Source: Amia ocellicauda (Eukaryota > Chordata > Actinopteri > Amiiformes > Amiidae). Taken from it: a stretch of DNA of 64,000 nucleotides. The stretch spans positions 49,742,318-49,806,317 of the forward strand of contig NC_089855.1 of assembly GCF_036373705.1 (NCBI RefSeq). The letters are read 5' to 3'. The notes under the pieces were generated by a model that saw only the letters and a program-made list of their open reading frames with translations, had not been told where the DNA came from and did not search any database. Positions 18,638-30,333 of this stretch are shown here, piece by piece (the first letter of the stretch is position 1; the number at the start of each line of letters is the position of its first letter). The position numbers were made by a program, and so were the translations under genes.

Positions 18638-21600
18638 AAGGCAGAGTGGTATAATCAGTCTTCAACACTCTTTTATTGTACACCACCCTGAACCGTTTGT
18701 TTAGTGATCTATTTTCCAATGTGTACCCCTTTTTATTGTGATAGATCTGATTTCCGGCTGTAATAATCTCGCGAGGAGGCGCGTCTTTCTCGGTTACAAA
18801 ACTTTGTACCAGGGTCGTCAGAGACTTGATGTTAATGAGCTTGTTGTTACAATGGTTCAGAGTGAAACCCTTAACTTTCATACAGGTCTTACCCGCAGCC
18901 GTTCTGTATGCGTAAGTCTTAGGACCCCCTGAAACAAACTCCACTATGTGGTCCTGAGGATCTAGCTCGCTCGTTAACTCCCCAAGGTAGTCCCCGAGGG
19001 GAGGGACCCAATCCCCTGGCCTGGTGACAAAGATTACAGAGTCAGTATCATGATAGAGCGTGCGTTCCTGCAGCTGATCCATTAAGTTGTACAGATCAAG
19101 CCGGGCGTAAGCCGTGGTAAAAACCGCTATGAAAACATTAACGTTTCCCTGTTTGGTGGGGAAATCTTTAGGGGCCCTCCACTGGACCTGTGCCACGTGG
19201 TCATTTAAGAATTGAAAGTGTGATACTGCATGTTGTTTGGAAAAGATAAATTCTATAAACTGTTCAGGGGTTTTAATCAAGGTTGTGTTTAGACGGTTAT
19301 TTCTTTCCCCAAACTTACCCCACAGACTGTTTAAAATCAGTTTGGACATTTGTCTCTTGGCGGGGTTTACAGTTATGTTCCCCGGCTCTAGACGGATCCC
19401 TTCCTTTTCAAAATATTGCTGAACGTACCGCTCTTTGGCAGCGGAGTCAACACACCATGAGGGATAGCCCGATGCCTCCTGTTTCCCTTTCAGATGGGTC
19501 ATAATGTACTCAGCAAAAAGAGTATCAGATTTTTCAGAAAAATGCCAAACCTCATACACCTTACCGACTCTGTAACCTTTCTCCACCGCCTTGTCAAGCT
19601 CAATGCTACACCAGACACCCGTCAGCGCTCTCTCGTCATCACTGTGCAGACAAGAGGTATTTTGATTTTCAGTTTCCACACACGTTCTACACAGAGGGAA
19701 CATCAATTTTCCCGAACACCTGTAAGGCAACACGGGTAGGAACAGCTCACGAGGAGGGTACATGGTGACTTTGATCAAACCAAAGTACTGTCCGATTTCG
19801 AGAAAGTCACGATAAACAATGGTTGGATGCCCCACCGGGTACATTTTGGTCTTGTTGACATAAGGGTACAGACTGGTGAAATCATAGTAATCTACTCTCT
19901 CACCCTCCTTTACCTCATAATGTAAACAGAGGGCGTTGGTACGACCCCCAAATAACGCATCCCTGGGCTCTAGACGTTCAGGAAAGTCCAAGGTTTCCAT
20001 AAGCCGTTGTACCCCCACATCCTGTTGCTTCAGGGTCGTCCACGCGTGTTCCCAAATCACCAGTACATTCAAACCATAGGTGTTTTTTAAAGTTTCAATT
20101 CGTTCCTGGAAATCATAGTACATATCACCGCAGAGTTTTTGTGTTACGGGGTTAAAGGTGTTTGGGTCGAAGCACTGAGGACAGCCATGGTAAATACAAC
20201 CAGCAAACTCATAAGCGGTACGCCGCCCGGACACGTCGCTAAAACCGTCTAAGTAGTAAGGACCCATTTTGACTTCCCCTTGATTTAAAGCATGTCTGAT
20301 GAAGATGTTATCCCGGGCACTCAGATATTCCAGCCACTGTATGGAGACAGTCGAAAAGTTCTTTTGTCTAGCACGATAGTTGTCCGAAGTGGTGTCCGCT
20401 ATAGTGTTTTTCTGCAAGAAATTGGATCGATACATTTTCATGCAGAGAGACGCTATGGTCACACTTTGCAAAGGGTCGAGACCCGACGTGTTGATAACCT
20501 CGGTGCGGAAACGCAAACAGGCTTCTATAAGGATCACCACATCATTTTTACAATAAGCGGCCATCTCTTCTCGGAAATCAAAAACACCCCCCTTAACCGT
20601 ATTGTACCATTTAAAGAATTCCTCCCTCTCATGAGACATCATAGTATCAACCCCATAATAAGAGGCGGGCGGGTAGGACCCTCGATAATTTTGAGTGTCC
20701 TTAGTATTAAAAAAATGGCAGAACCAACCTTTCTTCTGAGCCTCAAAACCCAGAGCTTTAGGCAAAGCGCTCAATTTCATGGGGAGGAAATTTAACAAGT
20801 CTATGTAACGTTGGTTGAAAGCCTCGTCGGTGAAACACATGATCTTGCTACCCTGAGCTATTATTTTTGGGGTCACCCCATTTTCCACCAGATACTTCAT
20901 CAATATGTAAGAATCATAACCCTTAGCATTGTGGGCAATAAATGTGTAATTGAGGTATTTTGGACCGCGATACCGCGTAAAGAAATCCCTGACACAACTC
21001 TCACCGCTAGCTGACCACTCACAATCCAACATGTCAATACAGTGTATATAATTAGCAACATGGACCCCGTTTTCTTGCCGGCATTCAAAATCAAAAAAGA
21101 CATACCGGTTGTGCGGCGGCTCCTTTTTAACCGGCTGAATAAAGCACTGGTGTTCAGACCCCGGGGTTAAATCCGCATTACAGATCCTACATCTCGGTTC
21201 CAGACATTTGTGTGGTTTTACCTCATGAAAACGGTACTGGAGGCAACACTGCGGGCAATATTTAGTTTGATCACAATAACTCCGTTTTTTAACCCCCTCA
21301 GCAGCGGCCCTCTGCACCTTATGTTCGGAAAAACAGAACGCGGAGAGACAAATCCTTAAGCAATCTTTACATCGGATGGTAGGGGCCAAACCCTTACGAC
21401 ATTGCGGATTGAAACAGACGTTACAGTAACCGTCACAGCGGTGCTTAAGCTTATCATTGAAGGCCTTATAACACCAATGACAAACATACGAACAACCCAA
21501 AAAAGCCGTCAAACTCTTTATTCCAAAGTAATGACTATCACTTAGGAAGAGAAACAGTGTCTGTGTATGGGTTTCAGGATGTGTCTGAAATTTCACAAAT

Positions 21601-22664
21601 ACTTCCTTTACCTCACAACGGTACCACACAACAATTTTTAAAGACAACAACTCCTCAAACATGGCAATGTCTGAAAAGGCAACCATCTGTTGAGAGTTTA
21701 AGCCGGCCCTCTGATGAAGCATTAAAGCCTCTTGCATAGCTTGGGGTTCAGGCATGTCGGGGGTGAGTAGTTTTATTAAACTGTAAGCAAAACAGAGCTT
21801 ATTGTCCCCATTGGAACTCACCACTAATTGCCTGAGCTTGTTCCTAATTATGTCGTTCTTCAAGCATTTCGACAGTCTTCTAAGCGCCCCACCCTCAGGG
21901 TTAGGAACCACATTCATTACCAGAGACAGACTTTCATCAGCTAAGATGGATGCGTTACTTTGCAATAACGCTTCGATTTTAGCCAGAAATTCATCAACAT
22001 CTAAATTATCTCCACTCAGCATTACAGATAGGTTGCTAAACAAATCATCCCCTCTGAGTTCTAACTGTACAACATCTCGAGGTCTGACCCTTTCAGCAAC
22101 CTGTTCAAGCATGTTTTGCAAGGCCTCGTGTATGTTGACAAATATTTCTGCATAATTGTCACAATTTAAAAGTTCTGCAAAATTAAAACGCTGAATCATT
22201 TCAAAATTGTTATAGGCCGGTCTATCTATAATCACGGGATCACTGGTACTTTTGGACACATCATCATTTTGAACAAAGCCTTCAACCCCTACATTCTCAC
22301 AGAGCATGTCATCCACAGCCTTATCAGTCTCAGAACCCTCCACATTCCGAACACCCCCACCGCTGACATCTACAAAACCCCCTTTTTGAGGAGGCTCATT
22401 TAAAGCCTGTAAAAGTCCTTCAAAGATATCCACCCGGTTAATGTCAAGACCCTCCTCTATAGTGACGGCTGCTTCTGCCGCCGTACTGTGTTCTAATTGT
22501 CTCAAATCATTTATAATAGGGGCAGAATTTGGTCGGGGTAGCGTCTCCAAAGCCTCCACCATTTCAAACAAATCGGGGTGAACTAGGGGTTGAACCTCTA
22601 TAAGCGCTACCGTTGGGAGGTGGTTATTTAGATCATTGACCATCTGTAACAGGTCGGGGTTCAC
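18627..22664 (-). CDS. Polinton family B DNA polymerase, P2
   Basis: Open frame of 1345 codons, nearly identical to P3 (see 47536-51573 for domains). The frame opens with GTG inside a GTGA overlap with the 67-residue ORF. The first ATG in frame is codon 8 and is a plausible eukaryotic start. Confidence 0.93.
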   Translation of the reverse strand: MNPDLLQMVNDLNNHLPTVALIEVQPLVHPDLFEMVEALETLPRPNSAPIINDLRQLEHSTAAEAAVTIEEGLDINRVDIFEGLLQALNEPPQKGGFVDVSGGGVRNVEGSETDKAVDDMLCENVGVEGFVQNDDVSKSTSDPVIIDRPAYNNFEMIQRFNFAELLNCDNYAEIFVNIHEALQNMLEQVAERVRPRDVVQLELRGDDLFSNLSVMLSGDNLDVDEFLAKIEALLQSNASILADESLSLVMNVVPNPEGGALRRLSKCLKNDIIRNKLRQLVVSSNGDNKLCFAYSLIKLLTPDMPEPQAMQEALMLHQRAGLNSQQMVAFSDIAMFEELLSLKIVVWYRCEVKEVFVKFQTHPETHTQTLFLFLSDSHYFGIKSLTAFLGCSYVCHWCYKAFNDKLKHRCDGYCNVCFNPQCRKGLAPTIRCKDCLRICLSAFCFSEHKVQRAAAEGVKKRSYCDQTKYCPQCCLQYRFHEVKPHKCLEPRCRICNADLTPGSEHQCFIQPVKKEPPHNRYVFFDFECRQENGVHVANYIHCIDMLDCEWSASGESCVRDFFTRYRGPKYLNYTFIAHNAKGYDSYILMKYLVENGVTPKIIAQGSKIMCFTDEAFNQRYIDLLNFLPMKLSALPKALGFEAQKKGWFCHFFNTKDTQNYRGSYPPASYYGVDTMMSHEREEFFKWYNTVKGGVFDFREEMAAYCKNDVVILIEACLRFRTEVINTSGLDPLQSVTIASLCMKMYRSNFLQKNTIADTTSDNYRARQKNFSTVSIQWLEYLSARDNIFIRHALNQGEVKMGPYYLDGFSDVSGRRTAYEFAGCIYHGCPQCFDPNTFNPVTQKLCGDMYYDFQERIETLKNTYGLNVLVIWEHAWTTLKQQDVGVQRLMETLDFPERLEPRDALFGGRTNALCLHYEVKEGERVDYYDFTSLYPYVNKTKMYPVGHPTIVYRDFLEIGQYFGLIKVTMYPPRELFLPVLPYRCSGKLMFPLCRTCVETENQNTSCLHSDDERALTGVWCSIELDKAVEKGYRVGKVYEVWHFSEKSDTLFAEYIMTHLKGKQEASGYPSWCVDSAAKERYVQQYFEKEGIRLEPGNITVNPAKRQMSKLILNSLWGKFGERNNRLNTTLIKTPEQFIEFIFSKQHAVSHFQFLNDHVAQVQWRAPKDFPTKQGNVNVFIAVFTTAYARLDLYNLMDQLQERTLYHDTDSVIFVTRPGDWVPPLGDYLGELTSELDPQDHIVEFVSGGPKTYAYRTAAGKTCMKVKGFTLNHCNNKLINIKSLTTLVQSFVTEKDAPPREIITAGNQIYHNKKGYTLENRSLNKRFRVVYNKRVLKTDYTTLPYGY

Positions 22665-22864
22665 GGTAAGTCTGGTAATTCACATTCTATCGGTGGTGAT
22701 TGGGGGTTATTTAAATCATTTATCATTTGTAATAGTTCCTGGTTCATTGGGACATCAGAGGAGTTCACAACAGGGCCGAGGGTGTTCTCTCGGGAAGGTC
22801 TTTTTGGGGCCCTAACTTGTTCATAATCCTTTAGTTTGTGAGTTCTTTTACCAAGTCCGGACAT
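22661..22864 (-). CDS. Small 67-residue ORF, P2
   Basis: Identical in layout to 4141-4344. Confidence 0.5.
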   Translation of the reverse strand: MSGLGKRTHKLKDYEQVRAPKRPSRENTLGPVVNSSDVPMNQELLQMINDLNNPQSPPIECELPDLP

Positions 22865-22927
22865 TTTTTTTATTTTTTATTTTTCCAACAACCCACAATA
22901 GTAAGGCGTTTTGTATCTATTAAAACA

Positions 22928-24963
22928 TTAAATACGGTACAATTCGTTAGTAAGGGTATTAATAAGGGTGTTTTGGCTCTCTATCACAAGGTTTTGCCCC
23001 ACTAACACAAGTCTTTGATTTAGTAACAAGGTATGTAGCAACTCATGCCGACCTTCAGGAAGTAGCTCCGGGGGATGGTGTCCTGGCTCAGCTGCAAAGG
23101 ATGGTCGCTCCGGTAAATCTCGGTCGAAGGAGGCAGGGAGCGAGCGTATACTCACGGACGGAGACCAAGAAGGCCTTTGCGGTGACACCCTGGCCAATCG
23201 CGGTGTACTGTTCAGCGTTTCTGTAGCCAAGAAACGGGGCTGGGGGGACGATGTTGAAACCAGTCCGTCGTTGGGTGGTGTGTCAACCCTGACTGATGGC
23301 GACCCCTGAGGTTGTTGGTTGCCTGTATTTGTTCCGCCCGACAATGCGGCGGGCTGAATCTGGATTGTTGAATTACCCCCAGAAGGCTGTGGCCTGAGTA
23401 GATGTTGGGGGGTCTCCAAGACCACCGTGGGGGATCCTCTCGGTGATCTCTCCGGGGAAGATGTTTGATCCCACTTAGACGGGGTAATTGTCCTCAATAG
23501 CTCATCCACAGAATGACTATCCCAAGAGTCTTGGGAAGAATAAAAATATACATTACATTTACATCTTTAAACGGCGACAGAAATCAAACTTAAAACAACA
23601 TGCCCAGGACCTTCAAAACCTTTAGCTTTTTTAGACCTTTGAAAATAGGCTTAGACATTCACTACAACGCCTTATTATTTACAGACAATATATTTATTAG
23701 GACTTGATAATAAATGTAAAACAGAGAAGCCTCTGTAAATAAACTGTTTCTTAAATGTAATATTGTTAATAAAACACTTTTTATACACACACACACCACA
23801 TTTCATTTTTAAACGAACCTTCCAAGTGTAAACGCTTCCTGATCCCGGGACTTCCTGTTTCACAAACGTTTTCACGATCTGTTTAAATATTAAATACAAT
23901 GAACACCTTCAAGCCTTTTCCTACAGCCACTTTAAAACAGAAGTATAATTGCGGGAGATAAGCCAAACAACTTACTAAAACCTTTCGGACAGCTTTACTT
24001 CCTAACCAGACGGTCGGGCAATCGGTCATTTCTAAACACATGCCCCAGAAACAAGCCTAGACCTGTCCGGACTTCTAAAGATCTTTCCCAGAACCCCCAA
24101 GACCTACAGGAAATGGGCACCCCTCGCTTAAATATTAGCCCTCAACGGGCAAACAAAACCCTTTTAAAAACATTAAAGTTTGAAAGATCTTACTTACCTC
24201 CAAAGAATAATCGTTTCTTATGTTTTTCAGCTGGTTTAGCTTTTTGCACTTCTGTGAAGGTAAGAGACATGTTTAACCTTTAACCACCCCGCTTTATAAA
24301 AAGCTTTAACCTCTTACAAGCGGCAGATATATACTCACCGCTATCAGATACAGGGGCTGACGGCCTTTCAGATTCTTGAAAGGTTACGGTTCTCGAAGGT
24401 AAAACTAAACAAGCCCTCGATGTGGAAGGCCTTTCGTTGTCTCGAACCACGTTTCTTAATACTGTTAGAAAGGATATTTTTTTAAATTAACAAAACGGGC
24501 CTCAAACATCTTACAGAAACGTTATACAAACAAACAGGGGTTTAGTTCTTACCCGGTCGGCAGACAGCCTGTCTAGGGACAACCACTTCTCTTGGTTGAT
24601 CCTCGGAGACATTAATCACAGGCCTTTCGATAGTTTCTGTGTAATTAAAGAGACCGCCATTAATATATATTAAAACGTTTTCATAACTCTAATGAGCCGC
24701 TTCAAAACACAACCACACACCCATACATAAGAACCCTTGAGCGCAAACACAAAAATCTTACCGTCGTTGTTCCAGATGATCTCCTCAGCGTTGGGAATTA
24801 ACTCCTGTTGACTGGCTGAAAAATAATTTTACAGAACTTAAAACAGATGTTATAACCTTATTTACAATACATGCCCACAACCCGCTCTGAGTCAATGAAA
24901 ATAATCTGAAGACTTACCTAAAAACTCGTTTAAATCGAAGTCGTTGATGTTGTTTCCGGACAT
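22928..24963 (-). CDS. Candidate six-exon Polinton gene, P2 copy
   Basis: The exon chain of P1 shifted by 18520 bp, with splice sites kept: 24918-24963, 24762-24815, 24553-24636, 24339-24461, 24198-24251 and 22928-23529. A TATAAG box lies at 25031-25036 (minus strand). Confidence 0.7.
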
Positions 24964-25036
24964 TGTTGATCTTTAGGCTTAAATCGAAAGGTCAGTATGA
25001 GTCTGTCGAGCTGAAGACCAGACCTTCATACTTATA

Positions 25037-26339
25037 CTGATGGCCGGATGCCGGATCTGCTTGTAAGGCATTGTTCTGGGCTGGCCTTTGTGCCGTCCTG
25101 TTACCAATTAACATATCAAAACCAACCAATAAAATGACCCTGCATCAATTTCAAATAGAAACCAAGATGGCGACGATCTCTCTCCTCTCTACTCTAAACT
25201 TTTATTAGAACCTTTTGGTCTCTCAAAAAAACATTTTTAAGCATCAAGACCTATAGTCAATAAACACTAAGAATATTTCAGGCCTTTATACGCGCTAAAA
25301 AACAACCTGAGCCAAGAAAATAACTATAAAGATCTAAAATAAGTAGCGCTTTTACAGTGATTTTTTTTTTTTTTTTAATAGCGATGCTTTCTTTGGTATT
25401 AAACAAGTCACAAACTACTCAGAACAGCGTTTATCCCCACAAAAGAGATATTTGGGTTTATTTTACAAAGCTTATAAATTATATAGTTTAAAAGTATTCT
25501 GAATGTTTTGAGACCACACGCCATGCCTACGTTTGTCTGAGCCCACCCCCGTCCCCCGTGGTGTGAGTGATTTAGCCTTGAGTGTTGTGATCTATTTAGC
25601 ATTGAGTGATCAGTTGTTTTTATTTTTTAAATGATTCCTTATCATCAGGGATTGAGCCTGCTAAAATACCTTAAAAACATATCCTTATCTTAAGTCTAAC
25701 TCTTATGAGCTTTAAGACCCTAGAATGTATTTAAGTAAAACGAATGAACACATTATGTGTGAGATAAAATATAACCACAGCTTTTTTTTTTTTTTTTTTT
25801 TTTTACAAAAACAATTAACCTATACCGACAAACACCCACACACACACACACCCTCTTTTTTTAAATTTTATTTTTAATTAAATTTGAGGGGAGAGACAGA
25901 GCCATATACATTGGGGTTAACATAAGTACCCTATGCAAAACAGGAATTGTTAGGACCTGTGACCATTACAGACAACAGAACTTGTTGATCTTATAAAATG
26001 ATTGGGCGAGAGAGAGAGAGATATAGAGACAGACAGAGACAGAGCCAGTGTGAATATGATAAACGCACTATTCAAAATGGCATTGTTAAGACCTGGGACC
26101 ATTACAGACAACAGAACTTGTTGATCTTATAAAATGCTTGGGCGAGAGAGACAGAGAGAGAGAGACAGACAGAGACAGAGACAGAGACAGTGTGAATATG
26201 ATAAACGCACTATTCAAAATGGCATTGTTAAGACCTGGGCCCCTTACATGTATATTTAAAAAAGACCCCCAACCACTACAGGAAGAGCCGACCCATTCAC
26301 ACTCTACAGTTGACCAACAAGAACAACAAGAACAACCGG
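25037..26339. other. Gene-free right shoulder of Polinton P2
   Basis: As in P1: T runs, a short CA tract and a tandem duplication of about 140 bp at about 25953-26231. The GA-rich stretch differs in length from P1, as expected for low-complexity DNA. No gene seen. Confidence 0.6.
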
Positions 26340-26520
26340 TTATGGGTGGCCTTGTTGTTCAGGGTTTTAGGGGTGTACACTTTCTGACGGATATGACGTA
26401 GGAATAATTAAGGAAATAACTCTAAAATCACGCCCCCCAATTATGACGTAGGAATATTAATAAGCTTAGGGCATACGTCATAACAAAATAGGCCGCGCCC
26501 AAAAAACCCTACTATCTACT
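26340..26520. repeat. Right terminal inverted repeat of Polinton P2
   Basis: Inverted partner of 10824-11003, with the same CRE-like and GC-rich blocks. Confidence 0.93.
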
Positions 26521-26816
26521 CCTGTGTGGTGCATTTTCTCTCTCTCTATCTGTGATTAAATCCTTACTTATATACATATGTCCAAGAACGTTTCTAAAGC
26601 TCATGTAAATCACATCACACGACGGGCCATCATCTTTTCGGTCACTTTGAAAGTTTTGCTCATGACAATCCTTTTCTATTGCGGCACGATGGCTGCCACC
26701 GAGGAAGGAAAGTCGTCCGCAGTTGGCTGCAAGCTTGCCTGAAGCGCAGGAAAGGACTTACTCGCGACGTGCCACTTAAAGACTGAAGAAGTGGGGGTCG
26801 GCCTCACCGAGAGCCC

Positions 26817-28725
26817 TGAGGATTATCTCACGTGGTAGAGCGCTCGCTTAGCATTGTAGTGTTATGTTGGGTGTATATGGATAAGAGCATTTGGGCTCTG
26901 AGCTGATGCACTGATCTAAAGAAAACCTCTCCCCCCCAAAGTTATCAGATTCCCTTAGCTCATCAGCTTGGAACTGGTTTGCATCAAAGTGACAGTTTTG
27001 GGGAGGATGGCACCAAGAAGAGGCCACATAGTTTGGAATTCTGCTATGAGATGTCTGGAGAAAGGGGCCTGTAGGTGATAAAAACTCTTTGAAGTGGACG
27101 AGAGCCAAAATCCCGACATAGAGCTATGAACCCAGGCCAACCGGCATTTCCAAAAGATGGCATGGATTGACATCAGTCATAAATCAAGCCCCCCTCCAAT
27201 AGGACACTGGGGGCTGAAACCGAAATCCAATCTCAAAAACTCAAGAACCAATCACCTCTTGATCTGACAGACTATAAGGAACAGCGGGCAGTCTTTCTCG
27301 CTCTCTCTCACCTGAACCAGTAACTCGCTGCCACAGCTCAACCTGTAGCTCTGTTGCCAGAACCGGAACCAGAAACCAACTAAGTCTTTGCCGGCAACAG
27401 AAGAGTTAAACTGGGAGAAGGAGATTGAGCCGTACGAAGAATTCTTTTAAAGGACTTTATTAAATAAAGAACTTTACAGACTGCGCTGCCCGCCTGTGCC
27501 CACCTGATCAGTGGAGTTTTACAGCTGGACAATTGACTAAGTCGACTGTATACGAAAGTGTCAGTCATTTAAATAGCTATTTGAGTCTTAAGAAACTTGA
27601 CCCTTGGAACAAACACGGCCCTGCTTTCCTCAAAGACTTTGTCTTCAAATAAGTACGGTGAGAGACCCTGCTTGCCAAGAAGATTTTGTGCACAACCTTG
27701 GAGCCTTCAAACCAGTGGAAAATCTGTTTGGAAACGACTCTACTTTCGCGAAACCCCAACTTCCAGGTGTATCGACTGAGTGGAAGTTCTTGGACAAAGC
27801 CGAACCGGACTGCCTTTGTTCCAAACCACACGGACCTCGTGCCGTGTGCTGTTATCTGAGCCCGAAGCCAGAGAGGCCTCTCTGCGACGAAGTTCAGATA
27901 AGTTTAACAGTTTGGAGTTCATGATTCATGACATTTGAGAAATCAATTAGAAATGTTAATCTGTGATTCATAACTCTAGAATGTGTAATATCATTTAGTT
28001 TTCTTAAATATAAATGTGTGTTGCATTAAACTGTTTTGTTGATAATTTTAGAAATAAAATCTGTCAACGCCGAGAAATATCTTCTCATTCCTGTTTAACT
28101 GTTTAGTCTGAAATTGACACAAGTTAATAGACATTAGATTATTGGTGGCCCTGCCTATCCTTTATCATTGAATAATAATCAGTTAAGGGAAATTGTGGTA
28201 ACAAGTAATGATAGGATCTTTCTCGGCACCTAAACGTGAATGAGACTGATATATATATATAACGTGAAGTTACCTGACATAAATACTAACCTGCGTAGTT
28301 ATTTAATGTCTGACTAATAATACTAACGAGAGACTCACCTTCGTCTTACTAACCGGTATTGTAGTCAATGTGTTTATAACCTTTTTTGTTTAACGATTTG
28401 TGTTATCATATGTGATCCCATGGTCTTTGATTTTGTCACGGAAGTGATTTGTCTTCGATTTGTTGATCTAGAGTTGAATTGTAATTAGTTTTTCCCTTTT
28501 GTATAATTAGTGTAGTGCTACATTTAGTCTTTGTTTTGAATACATTTGACAATTTATATCTTTGGAATTGGTGTCTGCGTCCAATTATTACAGAAATTGA
28601 GTTCTACAAGATTCCAGGATTCGTGATAAGGTGATACTATGAATTCACTTCTTTAATTGAAATGTATAAGTGTACCTTACGCTACAGCATGCGAGAGGCA
28701 GCGGGATCGATGCCCGCATTCTCCA
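26817..28725 (+). pseudogene. tRNA-Ala(AGC) split by LTR-like insertion, unit B
   Basis: The 5' half is 26817-26854 and the 3' half is 28691-28725 (anticodon stem GCGAG, variable loop, T arm with GGGATCGATGCCC, acceptor ATTCTCCA). Together they make a vertebrate tRNA-Ala(AGC). The cut is after the last base of the anticodon loop. GCAT occurs on both sides of the insert (26851-26854 and 28687-28690) as a target duplication. The A box is in the 5' half and the B box in the 3' half, 1.8 kb apart, so a normal Pol III transcript is not expected. This unit also has one base changed in the D arm. Confidence 0.9.
26855..28686. mobile_element. LTR-like insertion (putative solo LTR), unit B
   Basis: 1832 bp, beginning TGTAG and ending CTACA, with short inverted ends (clearest in units D-G: TGTAGCGT and ACGCTACA) and a 4-bp GCAT duplication. 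TG...CA ends with a 4-bp duplication fit a retroviral or LTR-retrotransposon solo LTR. Inside are CCAAT boxes (about 27195-27255), TATAAGG at 27273-27279 and AATAAA at 27463-27468, a normal U3-R order. The 3' part (about 1.2 kb) is unusually long for U5. No coding region is supported. Shared by every unit, so it is older than the array amplification. The exact LTR family is not determined; a non-autonomous DNA element is the alternative. Confidence 0.62.
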
Positions 28726-29730
28726 AGGCCTCAGGCGCTCGTGCCCCGGTATCGGGGGAGAGTCGCTCACTTTTCTTGCCGCAGACACAGGCGCAAGGCA
28801 TTGCCTGTTTGCCGTAAGGTTATCAGACACAACGCGCCGGCGACGGCTGCAGCATTAGCACGCCGGCTGGCCCTTCCGAAGTTCCCCAAAAACGACCGAG
28901 ATGCCGCTTCGACGTCGTAACCCCAGGAACGACCGCAAAGGCACTCCAACCCTCAATCTTCCGATCCGAAGTCAGACCGAAGAGACTGTATGATGTTTTA
29001 GATTAAAGATAGTATGCAGACCGAGCAAGTTAGATTTATCGAGCTAGCAAACAGCAATTGAGGCACCTGTTCGGGACGTACCCTGTTGAAATTCCTGTCA
29101 ACGATAAAAGGATCAAACGGTGGAGAAAAAGCCCGCAGGATGTTTGTCAAAACTCTGTTTGTGGACTGAATGGCTTTCCCAGATTGGCAGGGACTGTTTT
29201 TGGTATTGACTGAGGGACAGTTGTAAAAGACAACCTCTCACCAGACCTCAGGCATACACCAAAGAAAGCCACCTCACCTCTCCCCCGGATCTCACAAAAC
29301 ACAATCCCCCCCGCCCCCAGGGAAGACAGACCGCAATCGGACTCGGGCTTGATTGGATGAACGGCCGCAAACATTCTATGTCATTTTCTTTTAAAGCTTC
29401 ACTCGTGCTTGTAAAAAACCGAGGTCTCACTGAAAGAATGCCCTGACGTGGTTGCTTCCAAGCTAGCTGGTTTACAAAGTTCCTTTTCGCTTTAACGATG
29501 ATTTCCAAGAAGGGAAATAATCTATCTGTAATCTGTCAACACAGGCACCTTCTTCTCCGTTAAGCCACGCGGTCACCACCAGGAAGGTTAACGCACCAGG
29601 CCGACCCGGAGTTTTCGCCAATTCGTCTCCAAGCCTCCCAAGAGGGAACATAAACAGGCCTTATTCGCAGACACAGGCCCTCACGCAGGGAGACCACCGC
29701 TTCACCGCCGCTGCCCCTGCCAAGGGCCCC

Positions 29731-29802
29731 AGGTCCCACCGAGACTTGAACTCGGATCGCTGGATTCAGAGTCCAGAGTGCTAACCATTACACCATGGAA
29801 CC
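29731..29802 (-). tRNA. tRNA-Gln(CTG), unit B
   Basis: Consensus array copy with all arms paired. A run of T on its own strand comes only about 313 nt downstream (A6 on the plus strand at 29413-29418). Confidence 0.94.
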
Positions 29803-29937
29803 AAGCCCGCTGCCCACCTCTTGCCCGTGACAAAAGTTTCTGCTCTACGCACACGTCTCGCTCTGTCGCACGGCCAAGTCCAGAGTGAGCCAAGTTGCAC
29901 CCAGAGTGCTGCGTGTGGCGGGTCACTTCCGGAGCCG

Positions 29938-30009
29938 TCCCTGGTGGTCTAGTGGTCAGGATTCGGCGCTCTCACCGCCGCGGCCCGGGTTCGATTCCCG
30001 GTCAGGGAA
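29938..30009 (+). tRNA. tRNA-Glu(CTC), unit B
   Basis: Consensus copy, identical by eye to vertebrate tRNA-Glu(CTC) except for one D-loop base. The first T4 terminator is at 30050-30053, 41 nt downstream. The empty Polinton site CCTGTG (30037-30042) lies between gene and terminator. Confidence 0.95.
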
Positions 30010-30333
30010 GGTGGATTTGTTGCTCTTCCCCTAGGACCTGTGTGGTGCATTTTCTCTCTCTCCATCTGTGATTAAATCCTTACTTATATACATATGTCCA
30101 TGAACGTTTCTGGAGCTCATTGTACATCACATCACACGACGGCCCGTGATCTTTTCGGTCACTTTGAAAGTTTTGCTCATGACAATCCTTTTCTATTGCG
30201 GCACGATGGCTGCCACCGAGGAAGGAAAGTCGTCCGCAGTTGCCTGCAAGCTTGCCTGAAGCGCAGGAAAGGACTTACTCGCGACGTGCCACTTAAAGAC
30301 TGAAGAAGTGGGGGTCGGCCTCACCGAGAGCCC

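Larger units (their letters stand above)
10824..26520. mobile_element. Polinton/Maverick copy P2, adintovirus class
   Basis: Both ends are visible: AGTAGATA at the left, TATCTACT at the right, terminal inverted repeats of about 180 bp, and 6-bp target duplications CCTGTG at 10818-10823 and 26521-26526. Empty sites in sister units (for example 30037-30042) prove the duplication. The gene set is chromodomain integrase, capsid genes, protease, ATPase, polymerase B and accessory genes. Length is 15.7 kb. It is young, nearly identical to P3. It looks broken in about three or four places, mainly in the capsid and protease block. Confidence 0.96.

Noticed and set aside
26855-28686. LTR-like insertion considered as a DNA transposon
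   Set aside because: The inverted ends are only 8 bp, and TG...CA with a 4-bp duplication plus CCAAT/TATA/AATAAA order fits an LTR better. Not fully excluded.
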